A DNA stretch of 64,000 nt from Jeotgalibacillus proteolyticus (GCF_002926065.1 NZ_PREZ01000006.1:62001-126000), one strand, 5' to 3'. Counted from the stretch's first letter, positions 44,865-54,302 are shown. The notes: a model not told the origin generated them from the letters alone. Made by a program: numbers and translations.

Positions 44865-45357
44865 TCCAGTCTCCCTCCCATTCTTCTTTTAATTTTTGAA
44901 TAGCCCTGTGCAAACGTGATTTTACCGTTCCAATCGGAATATCGAGAACCTCAGCCATTTGCTTGTGCGTCATGTCATGATAATAGAATAACAGAATGAC
45001 AGCTCGTTCCATATCCGGAAGCCTTGTAATCGTGCACACCCTGCTGATAAAATAGATGACTGTGACGACTGTCCATGCTTGCGTTTGACTTGTAAAAAAC
45101 TGGACGTAAACATTCTCTACCGTTTCACCGCTAGAAATCAAAATATTTAATACTTGAACGCAAATAACTGTATACGCCGCTAAACAAATCGTCAGTGTAT
45201 CGAAAACATTCCATCGCAGATACACAGTTGTTTTCTTATAATTGATCTTCCCTTTTTCCCTTACAATATGCTTTCGGTCCATTGAAATCGCAATGGCTAA
45301 AATAACCACAATCATAACCCCTGTGGTAATAAATGAAACGATCCATCCCATTCCCAT
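44854..45357 (-). CDS. Membrane protein with a C-terminal sigma-70 region 4 helix-turn-helix
   Basis: This 167-residue protein has three predicted membrane helices (about 4-24, 50-72 and 88-108) followed by a cytoplasmic domain that reads like region 4 of an ECF sigma factor: DMERAVILLFYYHDMTHKQMAEVLDIPIGTVKSRLHRAIQKLKEEW (about 114-160; each part is given as a continuous domain here, key residues are the GTVKSRLHRA recognition helix). No region 2 is present, so it cannot act as an ordinary sigma factor. It may recognise -35-like DNA at the membrane or pair with another subunit. GAGGGGG precedes ATG 45357. It is followed by the small anchor protein gene. Confidence 0.82.
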   Translation of the reverse strand: MGMGWIVSFITTGVMIVVILAIAISMDRKHIVREKGKINYKKTTVYLRWNVFDTLTICLAAYTVICVQVLNILISSGETVENVYVQFFTSQTQAWTVVTVIYFISRVCTITRLPDMERAVILLFYYHDMTHKQMAEVLDIPIGTVKSRLHRAIQKLKEEWEGDWNGS

Positions 45358-45524
45358 TATTCCGCCCCCTCATTTCTTTCAGTTACCTACTATACCGTTG
45401 AGAAGTGAGGAAGGTTCATTTAATTTTAACTAATTAATAAAAATCAACCTCTTCTTAAAAAGAGGGATATAATGGTATAAAAAATTGGATACTCAAATTT
45501 TTTTGACAGGGGATTTAGCATTCG

Positions 45525-45893
45525 ATGGATTATACAAGCTTACTTATGATGGCTTTTGTATGGAGTGTGTTATTTCTTTATTTTTTGATGCCTTTTAAAA
45601 GAAGCGCTGAGATGGCAGATCAAGGTAAATTGACATTTTTACATGCAATGAAAATCTGTTTAGCTTCTATCACCTTTCATAAAAAAGCGTTTTTAGCCTT
45701 AAGTTTAGTGGTCATTACTTTATTAATTGCTTCATGGTCACAAAACCAGGAAGCTCTGTATAACGAGATCCATGGCATTGTTTCAACTGCAGAGCCTTTT
45801 AACTGCATAATGGGAATTATGATTTATGCAGCAGTGCTTTACTTCCTTCTCATCGGTGGAAAAGCCTTAAAGCTTTTAAGGCAAGATTTTTAA
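45525..45893 (+). CDS. Hypothetical three-helix membrane protein
   Basis: This 122-residue protein has hydrophobic segments at about residues 5-22, 54-70 and 92-112, with a basic loop between the first two. The ATG at 45525 follows a distant AGGGGA. It is divergent from the sigma region 4 gene and convergent with the large nuclease gene. I do not recognise the family; it may be related to the neighbouring regulatory locus, but there is no direct evidence. Confidence 0.65.
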   Translation: MDYTSLLMMAFVWSVLFLYFLMPFKRSAEMADQGKLTFLHAMKICLASITFHKKAFLALSLVVITLLIASWSQNQEALYNEIHGIVSTAEPFNCIMGIMIYAAVLYFLLIGGKALKLLRQDF

Positions 45894-45909
45894 TTGGCTC
45901 TTTTTACAA

Positions 45910-45943
45910 GAAAAAGCTGCGTGCAGATTCACGCAGCTTTTTC
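45910..45943. terminator. Bidirectional terminator before the nuclease stop codon
   Basis: GAAAAAGCTGCGTG and its exact complement CACGCAGCTTTTTC form a 14-bp stem on a six-base loop, with T-rich flanks on both strands. Confidence 0.92.
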
Positions 45944-45946
45944 ATT

Positions 45947-48900
45947 TTAAGAAGCCTTATTTCCTTTATCTTTGCCTTTGTCCTTGCCTTTTGAGAATGG
46001 ATCGATTTCATTTCCTTTTGAATCAAGGTAAAGAATGTCTGCTTTTTTCGCGCTTCCTTTAACCTCAATTTCTTTGATGTTTTCAGCACCTTTTAGGAGA
46101 GATACGTTTTTATGCTTCACTTCTACAAATTTAATGGTTTCACCCGTGAAGTCATATTCTCCGCCAGCCTTTTTAGGGTGCAGCGAAACATCAATGTCTT
46201 TAAAGCCTTTTCCAGAGAACGTAACATTTGTGCCTCTGATGGAAAGCTCTTTTACTTTTACTTTTTCTGAAGCAACAATATGCACATTGTCTTCAAAAAT
46301 GTTCAGTTTCTTGTCTTTGTAATCAGCTAAATCAATTACCTTTTGCTCTTCACCCGGCTCTTCAGGCTGAGCAGCTTCACGAAGATCAATTTGTGCGAGC
46401 AATGGATCGTGATCACTTGCACGGCCATGTGCTTCCATAAAGTCAGAGTTGATATGCACAATGTCAAACTCTGAGCGGTCTGCCAGGTTATTCGTTACAA
46501 GAATATGATCGAGCACCTGTGCATTGCCTTCGTAGTTATACGTATAACGCTTTTCTTTTTCAATCGTTTCAACCAGATTGATTAACTCTTCGCCCTTTAA
46601 CACCTGTACAGGAGCGGAGAATTCGAAGTCATTTAAATCGCCAAGAACCACAATATTTGCATCCGGAGTTTGTGCCTGAACGTCCTGAACAAAAGCATTC
46701 ACAATACGTGCAAGCTGGATCCGCTGCACTTCACTTCCAAGTACAGGGGGCTGATTCTGCCCAAATAGCGGCTGATCTCCGCCTTTAGAGTTAAAGTGAT
46801 TTGCAATGACAATGACTTCTTCTCCATTAAACGTGAATTCAGCAACAAGCGGCTTACGTGTATTGACAAAGCCTGCAGGGTCAATTCTTCCCGGATTTAG
46901 CGTCAGTTCTCCATCAACATAGTTAATGGCTTCATTCGCCGTTCCGCGTGTTCCTTCTGTCAGTTCCACACGTTCAGGATTGTATAGGAAACCATTACGG
47001 ATATTTCCGCCCGGCTCTCCTCCATCCTTCTTGTCTTCAGGAGCTACATCCGTATAGGCGTACTCAGGACCGCCCAGTCGGATGATTTCATTAATTAAGC
47101 GCTGATAGCTTTCATCAGCTTCAACGGTGCCGTTATCAACAGATCCGTTATTATCCTGAACCTCTGTTAACCCGATGATATCAGGAGAGTTCAGATCAGA
47201 AATAAATGATTGTGCGATTCGTGTAACCTTTTCATTGCTTGTAAAAGAAGGGTTTGCTGAGAAGTTTTCAATATTATAAGAAGCAATTGAAAGCTGCTCA
47301 TCATTCGGTACGATTGTCGTAGATGCAGGCTCTAGACCGCCGTCAGCAAAAGTCGGAACGGTTCCGCTTCCTGCAAGCACTTTATATTTTCCAAAGCCAT
47401 AGCTCATAACGCCAACGGCAGGTGTTGCGATGGTATCACCTGTTTTTACAACAAGGCGTTCATCATCAATATCAAGCGTTACACGCTCAGGGTTAAAATC
47501 GTCTGCTTTAAGTAAAGCGCCGCCTGCCTGCGTATAGGCTTCGTCACCGCGATTTGTAATAACGGCTACCTCGCCATATTTTTGCGGTCCGCTTACTGTC
47601 CCTTCAACGACCTCAACAAGCATTCCTTCAATGCTTTCATAAAAATCAATTCCGTCTTCCTCAGGTTCAAATGCGGTTAAATTATCGTTATCAATAATTT
47701 GTGTTGGGATATCAACACCTTCCGGTCCGCCAATAATGATCGGATCAGGAATCGGCACAATATCTGCTACTTTTGTTACGGCTGAAGCATTAATTTGTGT
47801 AACAGGCAGATCATTTTGCGCACGGTCAGAATAGCCCTCAACAAAGAATTCCATTACCGTACCGCTTGCTTTCACATGATTTCCTTTGATCATACCGTGG
47901 CTTGGGCGGTACACAAGAATTCCTTCTGATGTACGCGGATCTTCATCAGGCTCGATTGACTGCATGTAGAAGCTGTTGCGATTTACCACATACGTCACAA
48001 CCCCCTGAACATCTGCCACTGCTAAGCCTACATATGGTGAATAATGATCTGCACCCTGAATATCATGGATGCGAATTTCATCCTTTTGAATAATGTAACT
48101 AAATGACGCGATTTTGCTTGTCGTCATGCCTTCTTTTACGGCAATTGCTTTTACAGTTGAATCCTTTGTTAATTCAACTCCATCAACATACTGCTCACTG
48201 TTAACCGTTGGCTCTGATCCATCTGTTGTAAAGTAAATGGCTGCACCCTCTGTAGCCGTTTCAAGCTGGATTTTATCTCCTGCTGAAACAAATCCGCCTG
48301 CAGGATCTGCCGTTACTTCACTTACCTGATTTGAATCAAAAATAACATCGGATGATGTACGTGGAACGAGCTGGTAGGTTCCTCTGTATTCCCCTACTAC
48401 ACCGGTTACTGATTCGTAGGTGCTTCCTGTGTCAAAAGTAATCGCAGGATCTACCGGGCGAATCACTGTAGCATTCCCGTTTTCATCGACCCCGTTATAG
48501 TTTCCGCTTGCAAAGGACTGGATTGCTACATTGGAAGCTGTAACAAGCATTCCTTCCTGCGCTTCAGACAAGCCTGAAGCAGGAACAGCCTGGGTTGCTG
48601 GTACGTCCTCTTGCGCTGTTACGGTAACGTTGGCTGGTGCTGCGCTAATTTGTGCCAGGCCATTGTAATCCTCTAAAACGCCTAATACAGATATGCGGTC
48701 GCCTGGCTCTACTACTGCTGTAGAACGCACAACGATTCCCGCTTCATCATCCTGCATATAAATATTGTTCGCACCGCCCTGGGCAAAAACAGCGGTAACA
48801 ACACCGGAGGTAATAACCGTAGAACCCGGCTCATTGTCTCTTGCTTCTTTAATCGTTGAGGCTTGCACAACTTGATATGTATAAGTTGAAACGTCGCTGT

Positions 48901-49642
48901 TATCCAGCGCCTCTGAGGTAGCATAAACGTCAAATACTGAATCTTCGTTGATTTGAATCGGTTCTGTGTAAAGCGTTTCTTCCCCGCCGTTTAAGGAATA
49001 ATAAATTTCAGCATCCTGTGTGGAGGTTGTAAAAGAAACCATTTCACCAGCAGGAATTTGACCGCTTGGAATGCTTGCTTGAACTGGGGAAACCTTCGTT
49101 GGATCCTCATCATTTGAAGTCCAGGTAATATTGTCTAAAACAATTTGAGAGCCCGATCCGACTTTTACAAATTTCAAATCAAATGGACCTCTTACATCAA
49201 TATCATCAAACGTAAACGTTGAAGGACCCTGCCCGGCAAGTACATTGTCTGTTGTACCGACTAGCTCGTCATTCACGTAAACCTCAAGCACACGCTGATT
49301 TGTTGTTGTAAAAGCTGCTTTTGTATCGATAGAAAGAGATGAAATGCCCCCTTCAATCTGAGAAGAAGAAATTCCTGCTCCAACATCACGGAACATAATG
49401 CCATTTCCATCGATGTTAAAAGAAGCATCATTATTGGAAATCCGTCCTCCTGTATAGGACCACTCGACGTCATTGTCACCAGTAAATGAACCATTTACAT
49501 AACTGGTTCCAGATAAGTTCAGATTATTAAATGTTTCTGTAAACGTGGATGCTGCTTTCGACACCTGAGTAAAAGGTGCCATTAGACTTAAAATCATGAC
49601 CAAAACAACTAAACGGGAAATTTGTTTCTTAAAACGATCCAT
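45947..49642 (-). CDS. Large secreted endonuclease/exonuclease/phosphatase-family nuclease
   Basis: This protein of about 1231 residues starts with a signal peptide (basic MDRFKKQISR, hydrophobic core, cut near VSKAAS). It carries two chitobiase-type C-terminal domains with YYSLNGGEE and YFTTDGSEPTV, and several YhcR/OB-fold-type segments (GVVTAVFAQGGANNIYMQD, ADVQGVVTYVVNRNSFYMQS). The EEP catalytic domain begins at about residue 790: SIASYNIENFS, GLTEVQDN, ANHFNSKGGDQ, GDLNDF and RASDHDP are the metal and catalytic residues. The tail is lysine-rich (KGKDKGKDKG). It resembles extracellular nucleases of the ExeM/YhcR kind and probably degrades environmental DNA. GGAGG lies 11 bases before ATG 49642. 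Confidence 0.9.
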   Translation of the reverse strand: MDRFKKQISRLVVLVMILSLMAPFTQVSKAASTFTETFNNLNLSGTSYVNGSFTGDNDVEWSYTGGRISNNDASFNIDGNGIMFRDVGAGISSSQIEGGISSLSIDTKAAFTTTNQRVLEVYVNDELVGTTDNVLAGQGPSTFTFDDIDVRGPFDLKFVKVGSGSQIVLDNITWTSNDEDPTKVSPVQASIPSGQIPAGEMVSFTTSTQDAEIYYSLNGGEETLYTEPIQINEDSVFDVYATSEALDNSDVSTYTYQVVQASTIKEARDNEPGSTVITSGVVTAVFAQGGANNIYMQDDEAGIVVRSTAVVEPGDRISVLGVLEDYNGLAQISAAPANVTVTAQEDVPATQAVPASGLSEAQEGMLVTASNVAIQSFASGNYNGVDENGNATVIRPVDPAITFDTGSTYESVTGVVGEYRGTYQLVPRTSSDVIFDSNQVSEVTADPAGGFVSAGDKIQLETATEGAAIYFTTDGSEPTVNSEQYVDGVELTKDSTVKAIAVKEGMTTSKIASFSYIIQKDEIRIHDIQGADHYSPYVGLAVADVQGVVTYVVNRNSFYMQSIEPDEDPRTSEGILVYRPSHGMIKGNHVKASGTVMEFFVEGYSDRAQNDLPVTQINASAVTKVADIVPIPDPIIIGGPEGVDIPTQIIDNDNLTAFEPEEDGIDFYESIEGMLVEVVEGTVSGPQKYGEVAVITNRGDEAYTQAGGALLKADDFNPERVTLDIDDERLVVKTGDTIATPAVGVMSYGFGKYKVLAGSGTVPTFADGGLEPASTTIVPNDEQLSIASYNIENFSANPSFTSNEKVTRIAQSFISDLNSPDIIGLTEVQDNNGSVDNGTVEADESYQRLINEIIRLGGPEYAYTDVAPEDKKDGGEPGGNIRNGFLYNPERVELTEGTRGTANEAINYVDGELTLNPGRIDPAGFVNTRKPLVAEFTFNGEEVIVIANHFNSKGGDQPLFGQNQPPVLGSEVQRIQLARIVNAFVQDVQAQTPDANIVVLGDLNDFEFSAPVQVLKGEELINLVETIEKEKRYTYNYEGNAQVLDHILVTNNLADRSEFDIVHINSDFMEAHGRASDHDPLLAQIDLREAAQPEEPGEEQKVIDLADYKDKKLNIFEDNVHIVASEKVKVKELSIRGTNVTFSGKGFKDIDVSLHPKKAGGEYDFTGETIKFVEVKHKNVSLLKGAENIKEIEVKGSAKKADILYLDSKGNEIDPFSKGKDKGKDKGNKAS

Positions 49643-49981
49643 TACATGCATAACCTCCATAGTATGATAGTCCAGCACTTACATGGTATAAGAAATAGCG
49701 ATGACTAACCATATGTAATTGGAAAATTTACGAATATTTAATACTTATGTCCTTTTTATTGTACGGAAAATGAATCATAGGTCATGATTTAGTGTGACCT
49801 TTAACCAATTACTAATGCTTTAGATATATGGAGGTCTGATGTCAATCCTCTTACTGTAAAAAGTATATAAATTCATTTCCTGCTGATAAACAGAATAGTT
49901 GCGTTACCCCCCCGTCTGTCATTTACACTGGGCAGAATCAATTATTTTTCGTTATTGAAAAATAAGGATGGAGGTTTTATC
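49643..49981. other. Intergenic region between the nuclease and an SDR
   Basis: About 340 AT-rich bases with a ribosome site for each divergent gene. A run of seven C (about 49909-49915) stands out. No convincing promoter pair, RNA or small gene was recognised. Confidence 0.4.
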
Positions 49982-50725
49982 ATGGCGAATGTACAAAACA
50001 AGGTTGTCATCATAACCGGTGCTTCAAGCGGAATCGGGGAAGAAACAGCATCACTTCTTGCAAGTAAAGGAGCAAAGCTCGTCCTCGCAGCAAGAAGAGA
50101 GGATCGGTTGAAGGAGCTTCAGCAATCGATTGAAAAAGAAGGCGGAGAAGCGATCTATAAAGTCACAGACGTCACCTCTTATGAAGAGGTAGAAGCCCTT
50201 GCCAATTACGCCCATGAAACCTTTGGGAAAGTAGATGTACTGATAAACAACGCTGGCCTCATGCCACTATCTCTTTTAAATAAGCGGAAAATTGATGAGT
50301 GGAATACGATGATTGATGTCAATATTAAAGGAGTTCTGCATGGAATTGCAGCGGTTCTTCCATATATGAGAGAGAAAAAAGAGGGTCATGTAATTAATAT
50401 TTCTTCTGTGGCTGGTCACGAGCTTGCTCCAGGGAGCTCTGTCTACAGCGCAACCAAATTCGCAGTCAGAGCGATTACAGAGGGACTGCGTATAGAAGAA
50501 TCACCTGAGAATAATATCCGGGCAACCATCATCTCCCCAGGAGCCGTGAATACCGAATTAAAAGAAACAATCACGGATGAGGATGTAAAATCATCGATTG
50601 ATGACGTGTATAGTCAGTCCATTCAACCGGACAGCATCGCTCGCGCAATAGCTTTTGCGGTCGATGAACCGGCAGAGGTTGCTTTAAATGAAATTATTGT
50701 CCGCCCGACCGCTCAGGAGTGGTAG
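49982..50725 (+). CDS. SDR family oxidoreductase (YdfG-like)
   Basis: This 247-residue SDR has TGASSGIG (about residues 12-19), NNAGLMP, NISSVAG and the catalytic YSATK. The pattern NNAGLMPLSLL and the ending NEIIVRPTAQEW fit the YdfG/clavulanate-dehydrogenase-like branch, which reduces small aldehydes or hydroxy acids with NADPH. The frame is open 27 bases further upstream, but GGAGG precedes ATG 49982. It has its own terminator and lies next to a convergent TetR regulator. Confidence 0.88.
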   Translation: MANVQNKVVIITGASSGIGEETASLLASKGAKLVLAARREDRLKELQQSIEKEGGEAIYKVTDVTSYEEVEALANYAHETFGKVDVLINNAGLMPLSLLNKRKIDEWNTMIDVNIKGVLHGIAAVLPYMREKKEGHVINISSVAGHELAPGSSVYSATKFAVRAITEGLRIEESPENNIRATIISPGAVNTELKETITDEDVKSSIDDVYSQSIQPDSIARAIAFAVDEPAEVALNEIIVRPTAQEW

Positions 50726-50757
50726 AACTGCGAATTCAATAAAATTTACTGCATACA

Positions 50758-50812
50758 AAAGGGCTGCTCAGGAAGTCAGTTACGTCTGACCTGCTGTGCA
50801 GCCTCTTTTTTA
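50758..50812 (+). terminator. Terminator of the SDR gene
   Basis: AGGGCTGC pairs with GCAGCCTCT, and inside it AGTCAG pairs with CTGAC; TTTTTTAT follows. It serves the plus-strand SDR and lies close to the convergent TetR gene. Confidence 0.85.
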
Positions 50813-50851
50813 TATTTAAAAAGCCTTTCCTTGCTAGCGGGGAGGTGAATT

Positions 50852-51436
50852 TCATTCCTTTTTCCCCATGGTGCCGTAAAAGAAAATATCCGTAATCTCT
50901 TCTGTTAAAGGAAGAATGTTTTGATATACATCTTCTCTTTGGATATAGTCCTTAAGCATGTGAATGTAAAACATAATGGCTTCGTTTGAAAGGTTCGGAT
51001 TCACGTAGCCCTGCTTTTTTCCTTCCTTAAAAAGTTTTGTAAAATAAGGAATGGTTTTTTCCTGATAGACTTGTTCAATATAGTTGCCCTCTGTTGAATA
51101 TTCCTTCATGAGATACTGATAAAATTCCTCGTTAATCTGAGTAGCGACTTCTTTTTTATTAAAAATAATCTGTTTTATTTTTTCATTAAAGGGCACATCG
51201 CTGTAAACAACCTGCTCAAAATTTTCAACAGCTTTGTCTACATAATAGATAAATACTTCATGAATTAATTTATGTTTATTTTCAAAGTAGTTGTAGATCG
51301 TAACCTGTGAAACACCCGCTTTTTTAGCTATTTCTGCAATCGAAACCTTTTGAATTCCATAATCCATAAACAAATTTATGGAGGCCTCTAAAATATCCTG
51401 TTTCTTTTGCTCTCTTCTTCGCTGGAAACCATCCAT
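50852..51436 (-). CDS. TetR-family regulator next to the ABC exporter
   Basis: This 194-residue protein has the TetR DNA-binding domain (VSIAEIAKKAGVSQVTIYNYFENKHKLI, about residues 31-58). The C-terminal domain shows no recognised ligand pattern. It is divergent from the ABC transporter genes, a usual arrangement for a repressor of an export system. AGAGGTG lies about seven bases before ATG 51436; a GTG nine bases upstream overlaps that site. Direct evidence for an operator was not seen in the gap. Confidence 0.88.
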   Translation of the reverse strand: MDGFQRRREQKKQDILEASINLFMDYGIQKVSIAEIAKKAGVSQVTIYNYFENKHKLIHEVFIYYVDKAVENFEQVVYSDVPFNEKIKQIIFNKKEVATQINEEFYQYLMKEYSTEGNYIEQVYQEKTIPYFTKLFKEGKKQGYVNPNLSNEAIMFYIHMLKDYIQREDVYQNILPLTEEITDIFFYGTMGKKE

Positions 51437-51573
51437 CCACTTCACCTCTCCCTTCCATTTTAATAAAAATTATGTAATAAAACAAACCACAAACTTCATA
51501 ACCTCTTGTTATCATATCATTTTTTGTATATTATGAACTATATAAGTATAAATAGTTTAAAACTTTAATTCGA

Positions 51574-51632
51574 GGAGTGACAGGCACTTGTCGAATTCAT
51601 TCGACAAAAACCAGGGAGTGACAGGCACTCCT
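51574..51632. repeat. Paired GAGTGACAGGCACT elements with hairpins
   Basis: GGAGTGACAGGCACT occurs at 51574 and again at about 51615. The second extends to GGAGTGACAGGCACTCC, a 6-bp stem on a five-base loop. Between them TTGTCGAA-TTCA-TTCGACAA is an 8-bp stem. They lie in the leader of the ABC transporter, about 20-75 bases before its start codon. The GTGACAGGCAC word is common in Bacillaceae intergenic DNA. Confidence 0.65.
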
Positions 51633-51651
51633 CAAAGGGGGATGCTTCGAT

Positions 51652-52572
51652 ATGACGGTTATTAGAGCACGGGGTTTGACAAAGAGGTTTGGGAAGTTTG
51701 CTGCGTTGAGGGGTGTGGATTTGGAGGTTAAGCATGGGGAGATTTATGGGTTTATTGGGCCGAATGGGGCTGGGAAGTCGACGGCGATTAGGGTTTTGCT
51801 TGGGATTATTAAAGCGACGAGTGGGGAAGCGGAGATTTTTGGGAGAGATGCGTGGAAGGATGCGGTTGAAATCCATAAGCGGCTTGCTTATGTTCCAGGG
51901 GATGTGAATCTTTGGCCGAATCTGACAGGCGGTGAGGTTATTGATTTATTTATGAAACTTCAAGGCGGAAAAAATAAAAGCCGGCGTGACGAGCTCATTC
52001 AAAAGTTTAATCTTGACCCTTCCAAGAAGTGCCGGACCTATTCGAAAGGAAACAGACAAAAGGTTGCACTGGTCGCTGCCTTCGCTTCAGATGCTGACCT
52101 TTATATTCTGGATGAGCCTACATCAGGTCTTGACCCGCTAATGGAAAAAGTGTTTCAGCAGTGTGTATTAGACGCCAAGGCCGAGGGTAAAAGTGTGCTG
52201 CTGTCCAGCCACATTCTGTCAGAGGTTGAAAGGCTGTGTGACCGGGTCGGTATTATCCGTCAGGGTGAAATCATTGAATCGGGTACGTTAAATGAACTCC
52301 GTCATTTAACGAGAACGCATTTACTCATTGAAACAAAGGAACCGATTACAGATCTAGAGAGCTTTAAAGGTGTTTATGAACTGGAAAGAAAAGAAGATCA
52401 GACTATTTCATTCCAGATTGATTCTGAGGAGCTGGATGGAATTATAAAGCATGTCAGCCAGTACGGATTACTAAAACTAGAGAGCTCTCCTCCTACATTA
52501 GAGGATCTATTTATGCGCCACTATGAAGAAACAGGAAAACCTCAAGCGTCAGGAGCAGGAGGTGAAGCCTAA
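51652..52572 (+). CDS. ABC transporter ATP-binding protein
   Basis: This 306-residue ATPase has Walker A GPNGAGKST, the signature YSKGNRQKVAL (a Lys-Gly-Asn variant of LSGGQ), Walker B LYILDEPTSGLDP and the H-loop SSHILSE. The extension after residue 220 is typical of drug and antibiotic exporters. It overlaps the permease gene by one base. The first 75 codons have a base composition unlike the rest (G-rich, almost without C in the coding strand), then the composition becomes normal at about 51880. The start is ATG 51652 after GGGGGATG. Cargo unknown. Confidence 0.92.
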   Translation: MTVIRARGLTKRFGKFAALRGVDLEVKHGEIYGFIGPNGAGKSTAIRVLLGIIKATSGEAEIFGRDAWKDAVEIHKRLAYVPGDVNLWPNLTGGEVIDLFMKLQGGKNKSRRDELIQKFNLDPSKKCRTYSKGNRQKVALVAAFASDADLYILDEPTSGLDPLMEKVFQQCVLDAKAEGKSVLLSSHILSEVERLCDRVGIIRQGEIIESGTLNELRHLTRTHLLIETKEPITDLESFKGVYELERKEDQTISFQIDSEELDGIIKHVSQYGLLKLESSPPTLEDLFMRHYEETGKPQASGAGGEA

Positions 52573-54176
52573 TGTGGAAGCAGCAATTTACGAAAACAGG
52601 CAAAATGATTCTGTTTATTTTGCGCAGGGACCGGATTCGGCTGCCGGTCTGGCTTATTTCCCTGACGTTTTTAACTCTCATCACGGCGATCGCCTTTGCA
52701 GACCTTTATTCGTCTGATCAGGAGAGAATGGCGATCGCAGAAACGATGAGGAATCCTGCTATGACGGCAATGGTAGGCCCTGGATATGGTCTTGATGACT
52801 ATACGATAGGAGCGATGATGGCTCATCAGATGCTTTTATTTACGGCGATTGTTGTTGGAATTATGAGCATCCTGCTTGTCACGCGCCACACACGCGGGGA
52901 TGAGGAGGAAGGACGAATTGAGTTAATCCGCTCCCTTCCTGTCGGCCGCCTTGCAAACTTGGCTGCCACACTTATTGTGCTTTTTAGTGCAAACGTAGTT
53001 TTAGCATTATTAATCGGGCTTGGACTCTTTAGCCTTGACATTGAAAGTATGGGGCTCTCATACTCCCTCTTATTTGGTGCTGCATTAGGCGCCGCAGGAT
53101 TTTTCTTTGCGGCTGTGACTGCTTTATTTGCACAGCTGTCTGAAAATTCAAGAGGAGCAATTGGCTACTCCTTTGCCGTACTTGGGCTGGCGTATATAAT
53201 TCGTGCAATCGGCGATGTCAGCAATGAGACTCTTTCCTGGTTTTCACCTTTAGGCTGGATTCTTGGTACGGAGGTTTATGTAAACAATTACTGGTGGCCT
53301 GTTTGGCTTACGGTTGGTTTCACCCTGCTCATTACAGCAATAGCCCTTTATCTAAATACCATCCGGGACCTGGAATCAGGCTTTTTGCCTTCAAGACCAG
53401 GAAAAAAGCAGGCCACCCCTCTTCTGCTTAGCCCCTTTGGCCTTGTTCTGCGATTACAGCGGACCAGTATTATCTCATGGGGGGTTGGCATGTTCCTTAT
53501 AGGTGCATCTTACGGATCTGTGCTTGGTGATTTGGAGTCGTTTTTTGCAAGCAATGAGGTGATGAGCCAAATGCTTGGTGAGGCTGGAGATGTTTCATTG
53601 ACCGAGCAATTTTTAACGATGATTATGGCTGTGATGGCGATGATCTGTACGGTCCCTGCCTTACTTTTTATGCTGAAGCTTAAGGGTGAGGAAAAAAAGA
53701 ACCGCACAGAACATTTTATTTCACGCTCGGTTTCTAAATGGACCCTGATCGGAAGCTATTTCACCACTTCCATCGTATTTGGCTTTGTAATGCTGTTTCT
53801 AGCAGTAACAGGACTTTGGAGCGCTTCTTTCTCTACAATGGATGAGCCTATTTCGTTTCTTTCTTTATTTAATGGCGGCATGGTCTATCTGCCCGCAATA
53901 TGGGTAATGATTGGGGCGGCTGTCCTGTTTACTGGCTTAATTCCTCAGCTGACAGGGCTGTCCTGGCTTTACCTTGGCTACTCCTTCTTTGTCGTTTATC
54001 TGGGAGGGCTTATGCAATTTCCGGAATGGCTTGGAAAGCTTTCACCGTTTGGACATATTCCGCAAATTCCTGTGGAAGAATTTAATTTATTAAACCTTGC
54101 CTTGCTGACCCTTATCGCGTTACTTCTCACCGCCGCTGGATTTGCAGGGTTTAAAAAGCGGGATCTTACCGGTTGA
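52572..54176 (+). CDS. ABC transporter permease, polyketide-antibiotic exporter type
   Basis: This 534-residue protein has about 12 membrane segments in two similar halves, each preceded by a cytoplasmic region; TRHTRGDEEEGRIELIRSLPVGR lies before the third segment and is typical of the exporter family once described for polyketide antibiotics (COG3559). The ATPase gene overlaps its start. It probably forms a single-chain permease with two copies of the ATPase. A terminator follows. Control by the divergent TetR regulator is likely. Confidence 0.88.
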   Translation: MWKQQFTKTGKMILFILRRDRIRLPVWLISLTFLTLITAIAFADLYSSDQERMAIAETMRNPAMTAMVGPGYGLDDYTIGAMMAHQMLLFTAIVVGIMSILLVTRHTRGDEEEGRIELIRSLPVGRLANLAATLIVLFSANVVLALLIGLGLFSLDIESMGLSYSLLFGAALGAAGFFFAAVTALFAQLSENSRGAIGYSFAVLGLAYIIRAIGDVSNETLSWFSPLGWILGTEVYVNNYWWPVWLTVGFTLLITAIALYLNTIRDLESGFLPSRPGKKQATPLLLSPFGLVLRLQRTSIISWGVGMFLIGASYGSVLGDLESFFASNEVMSQMLGEAGDVSLTEQFLTMIMAVMAMICTVPALLFMLKLKGEEKKNRTEHFISRSVSKWTLIGSYFTTSIVFGFVMLFLAVTGLWSASFSTMDEPISFLSLFNGGMVYLPAIWVMIGAAVLFTGLIPQLTGLSWLYLGYSFFVVYLGGLMQFPEWLGKLSPFGHIPQIPVEEFNLLNLALLTLIALLLTAAGFAGFKKRDLTG

Positions 54177-54191
54177 TTAACTTTTTATTCT

Positions 54192-54223
54192 AGGGCACTT
54201 CCTTCATGGGGGTGCTCTTTTTT
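54192..54223 (+). terminator. Terminator of the ABC transporter operon
   Basis: AGGGCAC pairs with GTGCTCT (one G-U pair) across a loop of about 13 bases, followed by TTTTTT. It lies 15 bases after the permease stop. Confidence 0.75.
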
Positions 54224-54302
54224 CCTTTCTAAAGCCTTGCCAGGTTTACCATACTTTTATCAGGGAAGAATCCACCATGTATCTTTTTAGGAGGTTTTCA
54301 AG

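Noticed and set aside
51565-51876. Proline-rich minus-strand frame opposite the ABC ATPase
   Set aside because: It is the shadow of the G-rich first part of the ATPase gene.
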